From: Bacteroides fragilis
Lineage (GTDB): Bacteria > Bacteroidota > Bacteroidia > Bacteroidales > Bacteroidaceae
Length of the DNA: 64,000 nucleotides
Direction of reading: 5' to 3'
NCBI RefSeq assembly: GCF_002849695.1
Contig: NZ_CP018937.1
Coordinates: 3,658,001 to 3,722,000, forward strand
A program made the position numbers and the translations under genes. Shown piece after piece: positions 34,338-44,019 of the stretch (its first letter is position 1; each line of letters begins with the position of its first letter). Under the pieces are notes generated by a model. It saw only the letters and a program-made list of their open reading frames with translations, was not told the DNA's origin and searched no databases.

Positions 34338-37300
34338 ATGTTTAAAGCTATCGTACGTTTTTCTATAAAGAAGAAATTATTCGTAGGACTCACTACCCTC
34401 TTTCTTCTTATCGGAGGCATTTATGCGATGATGACCTTGCCAATTGATGCCGTACCGGACATCACCAACAATCAGGTACAAATCGTAACTGTCTCGCCGA
34501 CACTTGCCCCACAGGAAGTAGAGCAACTGATCACAATGCCCATCGAAATTGCCATGAGCAATATCATGAATGTGGAAGATATCCGTTCGGTAAGTCGCTT
34601 CGGACTATCGGTAGTGACAGTTGTATTTAAAGAGAGTGTACCGACCTTGGATGCCCGGCAACTGATTAACGAACAGATACAATCCGTAGCAGGAGAAATT
34701 CCATCGGAATTGGGTATGCCGGAAATGATGCCCATCACTACCGGATTGGGAGAAATCTACCAATATATCCTAAAGGTAGAATCCGGTTACGAAAACAAAT
34801 ATGATGCGATGGAACTCCGCACAATTCAGGATTGGATGGTGAAACGCCAATTATCCGGCATACCGGGTATTGTGGAAATTAATAGTTTTGGCGGATACTT
34901 GAAACAATATGAAGTAGCCGTTGATCCGGATGCGCTCTTTTCGCTGAATATCACCATCGGTGAGGTATTCGAAGCTTTAAGCAAAAACAATCAGAACACC
35001 GGAGGAAGCTATATTGAGAAGGCTCGAAATGCTTATTATATCCGTTCAGAGGGAATGATCAGCCGCACTAAAGACATCGAGCAGATTGTTGTTGCCAACC
35101 GCAACGGCATTCCTGTGCACATTAGTGATGTAGGTACTGTCCGCTTTGGAGCTCCAAAGCGGTTTGGCGCAATGACCAAAGACGGAAATGGTGAATGTGT
35201 AGGAGGCATTGCGATGATGTTGAAAGGAGCCAACGCCAACGTTGTGACACAAGAGTTGGAAAAAAGGGTGGAAAAAATACAGAAACTATTACCCGAAGGG
35301 GTAAGTATAGAGCCTTATCTGAATCGTTCGGAACTTGTCAACCGAAATATCTCCACCGTCATACACAACCTGATAGAAGGTGCAATTATCGTATTCGTAG
35401 TACTTATCATTTTCCTGGGTAACGTACGTGCAGGGCTCATCGTAGCCTCAGTTATCCCACTGGCCATGCTGTTTGCATTTATCCTTATGCGTATTTTCGG
35501 TGTGACAGCCAACCTGATGAGCCTCGGTGCCATCGACTTCGGTATTGTGGTAGACGGTTCTATTGTAATAGTAGAAGGTATATTAGCTCACCTCTACGGC
35601 AATAAACTAAAAGGCCGCACTTTATCGAAAACAGAAATGGATGAAGAAGTGAAGAAGGGTGCTTCGGGAGTAGTACGTTCGGCTACATTTGCCGTTTTCA
35701 TCATCCTGATCGTATTCTTCCCCATCCTGACTCTGAACGGAATTGAAGGAAAATATTTCACTCCAATGGCAAAGACACTGGTATTCTGCATTATCGGAGC
35801 CCTATTACTCTCTCTGACTTATGTACCGATGATGGCTTCCCTCTTCCTGAAACACACCATTGTGGTAAAACCTACGTTTGCCGACCGTTTCTTTAAAAAA
35901 CTTAATGTCATATACCAACGTTGCCTATGCTTCTGCCTGCGTTTCAAATGGCAGACAGTCACTATAGCTTTCGCTGCTTTAATAGGTTCTTTCTTACTCT
36001 TCGGACGTTTGGGAGCAGAATTTATCCCTACTTTGGACGAAGGCGATTTTGCCATGCAAATGACATTACCGGCCGGAAGTTCACTCTCTGAAAGTATTGA
36101 AGTATCCAACCAGGCCGAAAAGGTTTTGATGGATCAATTTCCGGAAATCAAACATGTAGTTGCCAAAATCGGAACTGCCGAGGTTCCTACCGATCCAATG
36201 GCTGTGGAAGATGCCGATGTGATGATTGTAATGAAACCCTTCAAGGAATGGACCTCTGCTTCGAGCAGGGCGGAAATGGTAGAAAAGATGAAAGAAGCCC
36301 TCCTGCCTTTAGAGAACCGTGCAGAATTCAACTTCTCCCAACCCATTCAGTTGCGTTTTAACGAGCTGATGACCGGAGCTAAGGCTGACATAGCGGTCAA
36401 GCTATATGGCGAAGACACTCACGAACTTTATGCAAAAGCGAAAGAGGCTGCAAAGTTTGTCGAACAGATTCCGGGCGCTGCCGATGTCATTGTCGAGCAA
36501 ACCATGGGATTACCCCAACTGGTAGTAAAATACAACCGGGGGAAAATAGCCCGTTATGGCATTAACATCGAGGAATTAAACACAATGATCCGTACAGCTT
36601 ATGCCGGCGAAGTAAGCGGAGTAGTATTTGAAAACGAAAGAAGATTCGATTTGGTAGTACGCCTCGATCAAGAGAAAGTGGCAGACCTGAACCTCGATAA
36701 ACTCTTTATCCGTACTTCAGAAGGAGTACAGATTCCTGTCAGCGAAGTGGCAAGTATTGACCTGGTAAGCGGTCCGCTCCAAATTAACCGGGATGCCACT
36801 AAACGCCGCATCGTGATCGGAGTCAATGTGCGCGATGCCGACATTCAACAGGTAGTATCAGAAATCCAACAAACATTGGACAAAAACATCCGGTTGAAAC
36901 CGGGATATTATTTTGAATACGGGGGGCAGTTTGAAAATCTGCAGAACGCCATCCGTACACTGACTATCGTAATACCGGTAGCCCTGATGTTGATCCTGTT
37001 GATTTTATTCTTCGCTTTCAAGAATGTAACCTATACACTGGTGGTATTCTCTACAGTGCCATTATCATTAATAGGTGGTATCCTGGCTCTTTGGCTACGC
37101 GGACTCCCGTTCAGTATTTCGGCAGGAGTAGGATTCATCGCATTGTTTGGGGTATCTGTGCTCAATGGAATTCTGATGATTAACCACTTCAACGACTTAA
37201 GAAAACAAAATAAATATGCCATGACCACTAATCAGATTATAAAAAAAGGAACACCACACCTGCTACGTCCGGTATTCCTAACCGGGCTGGTAGCTTCATT

Positions 37301-38657
37301 GGGTTTCGTACCGATGGCCATTGCCACATCCGCCGGAGCTGAAGTACAACGCCCACTGGCAACTGTTGTAATCGGAGGCTTGATTCTATCAACCATATTG
37401 ACCCTGATTATCCTTCCGGTTTTTTATAAAATAGTAAATGCGACAAGTGCCGGTTGGAAACAACCTAAGAGACGGTTGCATCTGTTCATCCTGCTACCGG
37501 CACTTCTGCTGAGTGCCACCGTCACAGCACAAGCGCCACAAACCGTCAGCCTGGAACAAGCAATAAAAATAGCCAGACAGAACCATCCAAGGCTTAAGAC
37601 AGCCACAACCGCCATCCGGCAGGCACAGGCCACAAGAGGCGAGATTGTAGAAGCCTCCCCTACCACATTCAGTTACTCCTGGGGACAACTGAACGGCGAA
37701 AACAAGAAAGATAAAGAAATGGTTCTCGAACAAAACCTGGGTTCACTATTGACACCGTTCTACAAGAATACCCTTATCAACCGTCAAGTACAAACCGGCA
37801 CTTACTACCGCCAAATGGTAGAAAAAGAAGTAACGGCAGAAGTAAAACGTGCATGGGCTTATTATCAGTATGCTTCAGCAATATGTTCACTTTATCGCGA
37901 CCAAGATCGCATGGCTGCTGAATTAAAGCGCATCAGCGAACTGAGATACGAACAAGGAGAAATCACCCTGTTGGAAAAAAACATGATGGCTACATCGGCT
38001 GCGGACCTGCACAACCGACTCTTTCAGGCACAAAAAGAAGAAAAAATGGCTCTTACCCGTTTTCAATGGAGTTGCTACGCAGATGCGCCCATCATACCGG
38101 AAAACACGAGCATGCAGCTCTTCCCGACAAATATTCAGCCAGGAAGCGTATCCGAAGCCCATCTCGGATTTTTCAACAGCCAGATTTCCGAAACACGGGC
38201 AGCACTGAACGTAGAGCGCAGTCGTTTCTTTCCGGAACTCAGCATAGGATATAGCCGCCAAAATATTCTGCCCCTAAAAAACTTGAATGCATGGATGGTG
38301 GGGGTATCATTTCCTATCTACTTCTTACCACAAAAGAGCCGGATCAAACAAGCAAAACTTGCCGCTTCTGCCGCACAAATACAAGCAGAAGCCAATATTC
38401 GCGAATTGAACAATAAAGTTACTGAACTGAGTGCCACCTTACGCCGTCACGAAGAGAGTCTCCGGTTTTATACCTCGTCTGCACTCAAAGAAGCAGACGA
38501 ATTAATCAAGGTGGCTAATCTACAATTGCAACACAGCGAAACGAGCATCGCGGAATTTATCCAATCGGTCAGTGCCGCACGTGAAATACGCAAAGGTTAT
38601 ATCGAAACGGTATATCAATATAACATCGCCTCACTGGAGTATGAACTTTATCAATAA
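34338..38657 (+). CDS. CusA/CzcA-type RND efflux permease fused to a TolC-like outer-membrane factor
   Basis: 1439 residues. Residues 1-1044 are a complete heavy-metal RND permease: MTLPIDAVPDITNNQVQIVT, TM4 GAIDFGIVVDGSIVIVEG, and the C-terminal TM block ending LTLIILPVFYKIV. At 1045-1066 a basic-hydrophobic segment (RRLHLFILLPALLLSATVTA) looks exactly like a signal peptide. From about 1067 to 1439 there is a TolC/CusC-type coiled-coil protein (VSLEQAIKIARQNHPRLKTA). The adaptor follows in the operon. Cu/Ag or Zn/Co/Cd export is a family-level expectation. Confidence 0.9.
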   Translation: MFKAIVRFSIKKKLFVGLTTLFLLIGGIYAMMTLPIDAVPDITNNQVQIVTVSPTLAPQEVEQLITMPIEIAMSNIMNVEDIRSVSRFGLSVVTVVFKESVPTLDARQLINEQIQSVAGEIPSELGMPEMMPITTGLGEIYQYILKVESGYENKYDAMELRTIQDWMVKRQLSGIPGIVEINSFGGYLKQYEVAVDPDALFSLNITIGEVFEALSKNNQNTGGSYIEKARNAYYIRSEGMISRTKDIEQIVVANRNGIPVHISDVGTVRFGAPKRFGAMTKDGNGECVGGIAMMLKGANANVVTQELEKRVEKIQKLLPEGVSIEPYLNRSELVNRNISTVIHNLIEGAIIVFVVLIIFLGNVRAGLIVASVIPLAMLFAFILMRIFGVTANLMSLGAIDFGIVVDGSIVIVEGILAHLYGNKLKGRTLSKTEMDEEVKKGASGVVRSATFAVFIILIVFFPILTLNGIEGKYFTPMAKTLVFCIIGALLLSLTYVPMMASLFLKHTIVVKPTFADRFFKKLNVIYQRCLCFCLRFKWQTVTIAFAALIGSFLLFGRLGAEFIPTLDEGDFAMQMTLPAGSSLSESIEVSNQAEKVLMDQFPEIKHVVAKIGTAEVPTDPMAVEDADVMIVMKPFKEWTSASSRAEMVEKMKEALLPLENRAEFNFSQPIQLRFNELMTGAKADIAVKLYGEDTHELYAKAKEAAKFVEQIPGAADVIVEQTMGLPQLVVKYNRGKIARYGINIEELNTMIRTAYAGEVSGVVFENERRFDLVVRLDQEKVADLNLDKLFIRTSEGVQIPVSEVASIDLVSGPLQINRDATKRRIVIGVNVRDADIQQVVSEIQQTLDKNIRLKPGYYFEYGGQFENLQNAIRTLTIVIPVALMLILLILFFAFKNVTYTLVVFSTVPLSLIGGILALWLRGLPFSISAGVGFIALFGVSVLNGILMINHFNDLRKQNKYAMTTNQIIKKGTPHLLRPVFLTGLVASLGFVPMAIATSAGAEVQRPLATVVIGGLILSTILTLIILPVFYKIVNATSAGWKQPKRRLHLFILLPALLLSATVTAQAPQTVSLEQAIKIARQNHPRLKTATTAIRQAQATRGEIVEASPTTFSYSWGQLNGENKKDKEMVLEQNLGSLLTPFYKNTLINRQVQTGTYYRQMVEKEVTAEVKRAWAYYQYASAICSLYRDQDRMAAELKRISELRYEQGEITLLEKNMMATSAADLHNRLFQAQKEEKMALTRFQWSCYADAPIIPENTSMQLFPTNIQPGSVSEAHLGFFNSQISETRAALNVERSRFFPELSIGYSRQNILPLKNLNAWMVGVSFPIYFLPQKSRIKQAKLAASAAQIQAEANIRELNNKVTELSATLRRHEESLRFYTSSALKEADELIKVANLQLQHSETSIAEFIQSVSAAREIRKGYIETVYQYNIASLEYELYQ

Positions 38658-38677
38658 CCTGTTGAAACATAAATAAT

Positions 38678-39565
38678 ATGAAAAGAATATTTTATCCCAT
38701 TCTCTTGTTGGCTCTTATAGCATGCAAAGAGACAAAACAAACTTCCGAAACAGCAACAACAGCTCCTTCCATCGCTAAGGTACAAACAGATACTACTGCT
38801 ACGCAAGTGGATGGAATTACATCAGCCACCTCAAAACCCAATCAAGTATCTTTCAACGGAACTATCGTACTATCTCCCCAACGCCAGGCCACCGTAGCCC
38901 TTACCATGGGAGGAGTAGTAAGAAACACTTCACTTTTACCGGGACAACAGGTGCAGAAAGGTACCCTGCTGGCAACCCTTGAGAATCCGGACTTCATCAT
39001 GTTGCAACAGACCTACCTTGACAGTCATGCCCAAACAGAATATTTGCAAGCGGAATATGAACGCCAAAAGTCACTCTCAGCCGAACAGGCCGCTTCGCAA
39101 AAAAAGTTTCAACAGAGCAAAGCAGACTACTTATCAATGAAAAGCAAACTGGAAGCTACAGCTGCACAACTTTCCTTATTAGGTATTACCCCTGAAGAAT
39201 TATTGAAAAGTGGTATACAGCCTCTGTTGCAGGTGAAAGCTCCTATAAGCGGCTATATCAGCGATGTAACCATGAATATAGGCAAATACATTCAACCCGG
39301 CGAAGCGCTTTGTGAGGTCATTGACAAGTCATCTCCCCTACTCTGCCTGACAACTTATGAAAAAGACCTGGCAGATATGAAGGTAGGCAGCCCCGTCCAA
39401 TTCCGGGTAAACGGCATGGGCAAAACAGTATTTAAAGCTACCTTGGTCTCAATCGGGCAGAAAGTAGATGAAACGAGTCATTCACTCGAAGTATACGCCC
39501 GGATTGACAGCACCGCTCCACAGTTCCGTCCCGGCATGTATGTAACAGCAAGAATACAGAAATAA
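38678..39565 (+). CDS. RND periplasmic adaptor (membrane fusion protein, CusB-like)
   Basis: 295 residues, a lipoprotein (lipobox LALIAC, Cys16). Barrel-sandwich/lipoyl halves (NTSLLPGQQVQKGTLLATLENPD and VKAPISGYISDVTMNIGKYI) flank a helical hairpin (about 105-165), then a beta-barrel domain. It connects the permease and the outer-membrane channel. It starts 20 bp after the fusion gene. It lacks the Met-rich copper motifs of E. coli CusB, so the metal is uncertain. Confidence 0.9.
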   Translation: MKRIFYPILLLALIACKETKQTSETATTAPSIAKVQTDTTATQVDGITSATSKPNQVSFNGTIVLSPQRQATVALTMGGVVRNTSLLPGQQVQKGTLLATLENPDFIMLQQTYLDSHAQTEYLQAEYERQKSLSAEQAASQKKFQQSKADYLSMKSKLEATAAQLSLLGITPEELLKSGIQPLLQVKAPISGYISDVTMNIGKYIQPGEALCEVIDKSSPLLCLTTYEKDLADMKVGSPVQFRVNGMGKTVFKATLVSIGQKVDETSHSLEVYARIDSTAPQFRPGMYVTARIQK

Positions 39566-39580
39566 TCCGGTAGATTATCT

Positions 39581-39588
39581 TATCTTTG
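39581..39588 (+). promoter_or_regulatory. -7-like element abutting the sensor kinase start
   Basis: TATCTTTG ends 5 bp before the ATG at 39594. If used, the transcript would be almost leaderless; otherwise the kinase is read from the efflux operon. Confidence 0.35.
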
Positions 39589-39593
39589 TTCCC

Positions 39594-40655
39594 ATGAAAA
39601 GAATCAGAGCTCTATATAACGATAAATACCTTCTGTCCACGGTTATCATTTCAATGGCTGTGGCGGTACTTATCCACTTCCCCGAATCCGTCTCCCTTTT
39701 TGACGGGTTTGAGAGCCATACCCTTTTCCCGGGCATGAAATTTGCAGATGTAGCCAACGAGATTATCTTCACTTTCCTCTCACTATTGGCCCTGTTCGCT
39801 GTCAACACAAGATTGTTTCACTTCAATCAGACCTCGATGAAAATCACGTGGCAAAAGATTGTTCTCTCTTTTGTACTGACCTGGATATTGAGTAACCTAT
39901 TGGGGCAATGTTTTGTCTATCTGCACAAAACATTCGATATTCCCGCAATCGATGCCATGGTACACCACTACCTGCACCCATTACGCGATTTTATCATGTC
40001 ATGCCTTGTCACCAGCAGTTGTTACATCATCTACCTGATCCGCCGTCAACAACAAGTAATCATTGAAAATCAACAATTGCAGGCAGAGAACATACGCAAC
40101 CAGTTCGAAGTATTGAAAAACCAGCTGAATCCACATATGCTATTCAATTCGCTCAACACGCTGCGTTCACTCGTCCGTGAAAATCAGGACCGGGCACAAG
40201 ATTACATTCAAGAATTGTCACGCGTATTACGCTATACATTGCAAGGCAACGAATCTCAATCTGTCACCTTACGTGAAGAAATGGATTTTGTATCGGCCTA
40301 CATCTTTCTTTTAAAAATGCGCTTTGAAGATAATCTGCAATTCGAAATTGACATAGAATGTAACCTTGAAGACTATTTTCTACCACCTATGTCGATACAG
40401 ATGTTAATTGAAAACGCTGTAAAACACAATGAAATCAGTAACCGTCGTCCGCTCACCATCACAATCGTCACCGATCCGGAGGGCAGCCTCTCTGTAAGTA
40501 ACCCTATCCAACCTAAACTGACAGCAGCCACCGGTACCGGCATCGGACTGGCTAACCTCGACAAACGTTACCATCTCTTGTTCCGGCAGGAAATACAAAT
40601 CACAGAAGATAGTAACTTTACCGTTCGTATACCCCTCATCCGGAAATACCCATGA
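39594..40655 (+). CDS. LytS/YehU-type sensor histidine kinase
   Basis: 353 residues. Four TM segments (about 15-30, 50-68, 84-105, 125-148) are followed by a coiled coil and the His_kinase domain (PF06580 type), with phospho-acceptor His in QLNPHMLFNSLNTL near residue 182. The ATPase has N box IENAVKHN and G box GTGIGLANLDKRY. It overlaps the LytTR regulator gene by 4 bp (ATGA). Position directly after the efflux genes suggests control of them, but this is inference. Confidence 0.9.
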   Translation: MKRIRALYNDKYLLSTVIISMAVAVLIHFPESVSLFDGFESHTLFPGMKFADVANEIIFTFLSLLALFAVNTRLFHFNQTSMKITWQKIVLSFVLTWILSNLLGQCFVYLHKTFDIPAIDAMVHHYLHPLRDFIMSCLVTSSCYIIYLIRRQQQVIIENQQLQAENIRNQFEVLKNQLNPHMLFNSLNTLRSLVRENQDRAQDYIQELSRVLRYTLQGNESQSVTLREEMDFVSAYIFLLKMRFEDNLQFEIDIECNLEDYFLPPMSIQMLIENAVKHNEISNRRPLTITIVTDPEGSLSVSNPIQPKLTAATGTGIGLANLDKRYHLLFRQEIQITEDSNFTVRIPLIRKYP

Positions 40656-41431
40656 AAACAATTATCATTGAAGACGAAAAAGCAGCAATACGGAATCTGA
40701 CTTCACTCCTCACCGAAGTCTGTCCGCAAATAGAAATGGTGACGGAACTCGACAGCATTGCCGGCACCATCGAATGGTTTGCCAGCCACCCTATGCCTGA
40801 ATTGATATTTATGGATATCCATCTGGCGGACGGTTCGGCATTTGAGATATTCGAACACATCCACATCACATGTCCCATTATTTTCACGACTGCCTACGAC
40901 GAATATGCTTTACGGGCCTTCAAAGTCAACAGTATCGATTATCTGCTGAAACCCATCGGACGAAAAGATGTAGAACAGGCACTGGAAAAGTTATCTCTCT
41001 TCAGTTCCAACACATCCGGACCCGCTGGCCTGGAAACAGACGAACTGTTGAAACTGATACGTTCATTAAAAAAACAAGAAAGCTATAAAACCCATTTCCT
41101 GATTCCAGTGAAAGGGGATAAACTACTCCCGGTTTCGGTCGATATGATCATGTTGTTCTATATCAAAGACTGCCAGGTGAAAGCTGTCCTGACAGATAAT
41201 ACGGAATACTCCTTTCCACAGACTCTTGATGAGTTGACGGAATGTCTGGATCCGGCACTCTTTTTCCGCGCAAACCGACAATACCTGCTTTCACGAGAAG
41301 CTATCAAAGATATAGACCTCTGGTTCAACAGCCGCCTCTCCATCAATCTACGTCATCCGGTTGCGGGGGAAAAGATTCTGGTGAGCAAGGCACGTGTAGC
41401 CGAGTTTAAAGAGTGGTTCTGTGTTAAATAA
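40652..41431 (+). CDS. LytTR-family response regulator
   Basis: 259 residues. The receiver domain has DEKAA-type acidic residues and phospho-acceptor Asp in LIFMDIHLAD near 55. The C-terminal LytTR DNA-binding domain (about 150-255) shows PVKGDKLLPVSVDMIMLFY and FFRANRQYLLSREAI. It is the partner of the overlapping kinase. LytTR regulators bind imperfect direct repeats upstream of their targets. The hydrogenase operon begins 88 bp downstream. Confidence 0.92.
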   Translation: MKTIIIEDEKAAIRNLTSLLTEVCPQIEMVTELDSIAGTIEWFASHPMPELIFMDIHLADGSAFEIFEHIHITCPIIFTTAYDEYALRAFKVNSIDYLLKPIGRKDVEQALEKLSLFSSNTSGPAGLETDELLKLIRSLKKQESYKTHFLIPVKGDKLLPVSVDMIMLFYIKDCQVKAVLTDNTEYSFPQTLDELTECLDPALFFRANRQYLLSREAIKDIDLWFNSRLSINLRHPVAGEKILVSKARVAEFKEWFCVK

Positions 41432-41461
41432 TTAAGGAATAAAAAACAAATATTAATGCAA

Positions 41462-41494
41462 GCTTGCAGGATACTCCTGCAAGCCGTATCTTTG
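41462..41494 (+). promoter_or_regulatory. Promoter of the hydrogenase operon with an embedded 10-bp dyad
   Basis: -33 TTG at 41464-41466, 20-bp spacer, -7 TATCTTTG at 41487-41494. Between and over them lies GCTTGCAGGA-TAC-TCCTGCAAGC (41462-41484), a perfect inverted repeat. A protein bound there would block polymerase. There is no T-tract after it, so it is not a terminator of the LytTR gene. Confidence 0.7.
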
Positions 41495-41519
41495 TAACCC
41501 TAATTCTAAATACTCAAAT

Positions 41520-42989
41520 ATGGCTTTCACCAACAACGTAATGATTGTACGCCACAAGTTGCTGGCAAAACTGGTAAATCTCTGGAAAGAGAACAAACTG
41601 ACTAATGAAATTGACAGACTTCCCATTGAACTGAGCCCACGCCGTTCACGCCCGCTCGGACGCTGCTGCATCCACAAAGAGCGTGCAGTGTACAAATACA
41701 AGCTGTTCCCGTTGTTGGGCTTCGACATGACAGATGAAGCAGATGAACTCACTCCGCTTTCAGAGTATGCCCGTCACGCCCTGGAGCGTAAAAACGAACA
41801 AAAAGAAAACATACTCTGTGTCATCGACGAGGCGTGTTCATCCTGTGTACAGGTCAATTACGAGATAACCAACCTCTGTCGTGGTTGTGTGGCTCGCAGT
41901 TGCTACATGAACTGTCCTAAAGACGCTATCCGCTTCCGGAAAAACGGACAGGCAAAGATCGACCATGACGCCTGTATCAGTTGTGGAAAATGCCATCAAA
42001 GTTGCCCGTACCACGCCATCGTATTCATTCCGGTACCTTGCGAAGAAGCCTGCCCTGTGAAAGCCATCAGCAAAGACGAAAACGGTATCGAACACATTGA
42101 CGAAAACAAATGCATCTACTGTGGCAAATGCCTCAACGCTTGTCCTTTCGGGGCTATCTTCGAAATCTCACAAGCCTTTGATGTGCTCGAAGGTATCCGC
42201 CGCGGTGAAAAAATGGTTGCGATTCCCGCTCCTTCCATTCTCGGACAATTCAACACATCGATCGAGGCAGTATACGGTGCACTCCGCCAAATGGGATTTG
42301 CCGATGTGGTCGAAGTGGCTCAAGGAGCCATGGATACCGTAAGCCACGAAGCTGCCGAACTGAAAGAAAAGCTGGAAGAGGGACAACCATTCATGACAAC
42401 CTCTTGCTGCCCATCCTACATCGAACTGGTAAACAAGCATATACCGGGAATGAAGCCTTATGTTTCTTCTACCGGATCACCGATGTATTATGCCGCCCGT
42501 ATCGCCAAAGAACGCCATCCGGACGCAAAAATAGTATTCATCGGCCCATGCGTAGCCAAACGTAAAGAAGCCCGTCGCGACGAATGTGTAGACTATATAC
42601 TCACTTTTGAGGAAATGGCTTCCATCTTCGAAGGATTGGATATCCAGCTTGAACAGACACAACCGTTCTCTGTACTCTACACTTCAGTGCGCGAAGCACA
42701 CGGCTTCGCACAAGCCGGAGGCGTGATGGGAGCGATTCAGGCATATCTGGGCGAAGAGGCAAAGAGATTCTCTGCCATCCAGGTTTCAGACCTGAATAAG
42801 AAAAACATAGGTTTACTGCGTGCTGCTGCCAAAACAGGCAAAGCGCAAGGACAATTCATCGAAGTCATGGCTTGCGAAGGCGGATGTATCAGTGGCCCCA
42901 GCGCCCATAATGACGCTGTCGGCGGACGCCGGCAGTTGAACCAGGAACTGATAAAACGCCGCGAATCATATGAAGAGACTCATAGATAA
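41520..42989 (+). CDS. Monomeric [FeFe] hydrogenase
   Basis: 489 residues. The N-terminal part has a Cys group CSSC/CRGC (106-128). Two ferredoxin [4Fe4S] motifs follow (CISCGKCHQSCP at 152-163 and CIYCGKCLNACP at 198-209). H-cluster motifs are L1 TSCCPSY (294-300), L2 GPCVAKRKE (342-350) and L3 MACEGGCISGP (450-460). Both L1 cysteines, including the proton-shuttle one, are kept, so it is likely catalytic. The L2 and L3 variants set it apart from classic group A enzymes and fit the Bacteroides/Clostridium group B type. It makes or oxidises H2 with ferredoxin; hydE overlaps its end. Confidence 0.92.
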   Translation: MAFTNNVMIVRHKLLAKLVNLWKENKLTNEIDRLPIELSPRRSRPLGRCCIHKERAVYKYKLFPLLGFDMTDEADELTPLSEYARHALERKNEQKENILCVIDEACSSCVQVNYEITNLCRGCVARSCYMNCPKDAIRFRKNGQAKIDHDACISCGKCHQSCPYHAIVFIPVPCEEACPVKAISKDENGIEHIDENKCIYCGKCLNACPFGAIFEISQAFDVLEGIRRGEKMVAIPAPSILGQFNTSIEAVYGALRQMGFADVVEVAQGAMDTVSHEAAELKEKLEEGQPFMTTSCCPSYIELVNKHIPGMKPYVSSTGSPMYYAARIAKERHPDAKIVFIGPCVAKRKEARRDECVDYILTFEEMASIFEGLDIQLEQTQPFSVLYTSVREAHGFAQAGGVMGAIQAYLGEEAKRFSAIQVSDLNKKNIGLLRAAAKTGKAQGQFIEVMACEGGCISGPSAHNDAVGGRRQLNQELIKRRESYEETHR

Positions 42990-44007
42990 ATTAAAGGGGG
43001 AACACACCCTCACCAACGAAGAGTTTGCACACCTGCTATCGCATTATGATGAGGAAACTCTGGCATACATCAACCTGCAGGCACGCGAAGTGGCAAACGC
43101 ACACTTTGGAAAAGGGGTCTACATACGCGGACTCATTGAAATAAGTAATTACTGCCGGAACAATTGCAAATACTGTGGTATCCGGAAGGATAATTGGCAA
43201 GCCGACCGATACCGCCTCAGCAAAGAAATGATTCTGGATTGCTGCGAACACGGCTACAAGCTCGGTTTTCGCTCATTCGTTCTTCAGGGAGGAGAAGATC
43301 CGAAACGATCTGATTACGACATGGAGGAGATCATCGCGGAAATCCGCCGGTGCTATCCGGAGTGTGCCATTACATTATCCATCGGCGAGAAACCACCGAA
43401 AGCCTACGAACGCTATTTCATGAAAGGAGCCAACCGCTACCTGTTACGTCACGAAACAATCGACAGGGGACATTACTATTGTCTGCACCCTTACGAAATG
43501 TCCAACGAGAGGCGTATCAAATGCCTCCACGAGCTGAAACGAATCGGTTATCAGACAGGAACAGGTATCATGGTGGGCAGCCCTCTTCAAACTGTAGAAT
43601 ACTTGATAGAAGATATCCGCTTTATTGAAAGTTTTCATCCGGAAATGATTGGCATCGGCCCCTTCATTCCCCATCAGCGAACTCCATTTTGTGACGAAAA
43701 GCCGGGCAGCGTGGAACTGACCCTGTTACTGCTTTCCATCTTCAGGCTGATGCACCCCCAGGCGCTGATCCCTTCGACAACGGCATTGGCAAGCTTGGCA
43801 CCGGATGGAAGAGTACGTGGCATCCTTGCCGGAGCCAATGTGGTCATGCCCAATCTGTCACCCATTATTGTGAGAAATAAATATGACCTGTACGACCAGA
43901 AAGTAGCTTTCGGTGCCGAAGCTGCCGAAGGACTTGCCCTGCTGGAAAAGCAACTGGCAGATGTCGGATACCACATCGACTACAGCAGGGGAGACTATAA
44001 CGACTAA
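42970..44007 (+). CDS. hydE: [FeFe]-hydrogenase maturase HydE
   Basis: 345 residues. Radical-SAM triad CRNNCKYC at Cys62/66/69 in ISNYCRNNCKYCGIRK. The fold continues with GFRSFVLQGGEDP and the C-terminal LPG-like conserved segments. HydE acts on the HydG product to help build the azadithiolate-bridged di-iron subcluster. The start overlaps hydA's end by 20 bp, suggesting coupled translation. Together with hydG and hydF it completes the maturation set. Confidence 0.95.
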   Translation: MKRLIDKLKGEHTLTNEEFAHLLSHYDEETLAYINLQAREVANAHFGKGVYIRGLIEISNYCRNNCKYCGIRKDNWQADRYRLSKEMILDCCEHGYKLGFRSFVLQGGEDPKRSDYDMEEIIAEIRRCYPECAITLSIGEKPPKAYERYFMKGANRYLLRHETIDRGHYYCLHPYEMSNERRIKCLHELKRIGYQTGTGIMVGSPLQTVEYLIEDIRFIESFHPEMIGIGPFIPHQRTPFCDEKPGSVELTLLLLSIFRLMHPQALIPSTTALASLAPDGRVRGILAGANVVMPNLSPIIVRNKYDLYDQKVAFGAEAAEGLALLEKQLADVGYHIDYSRGDYND

Positions 44008-44019
44008 TCAATAAATGAT

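Noticed and set aside
41462..41484. Terminator of the LytTR regulator gene
   Set aside because: No T-tract follows and the stem lies exactly on the -33/-7 of the next gene; an operator reading is preferred.
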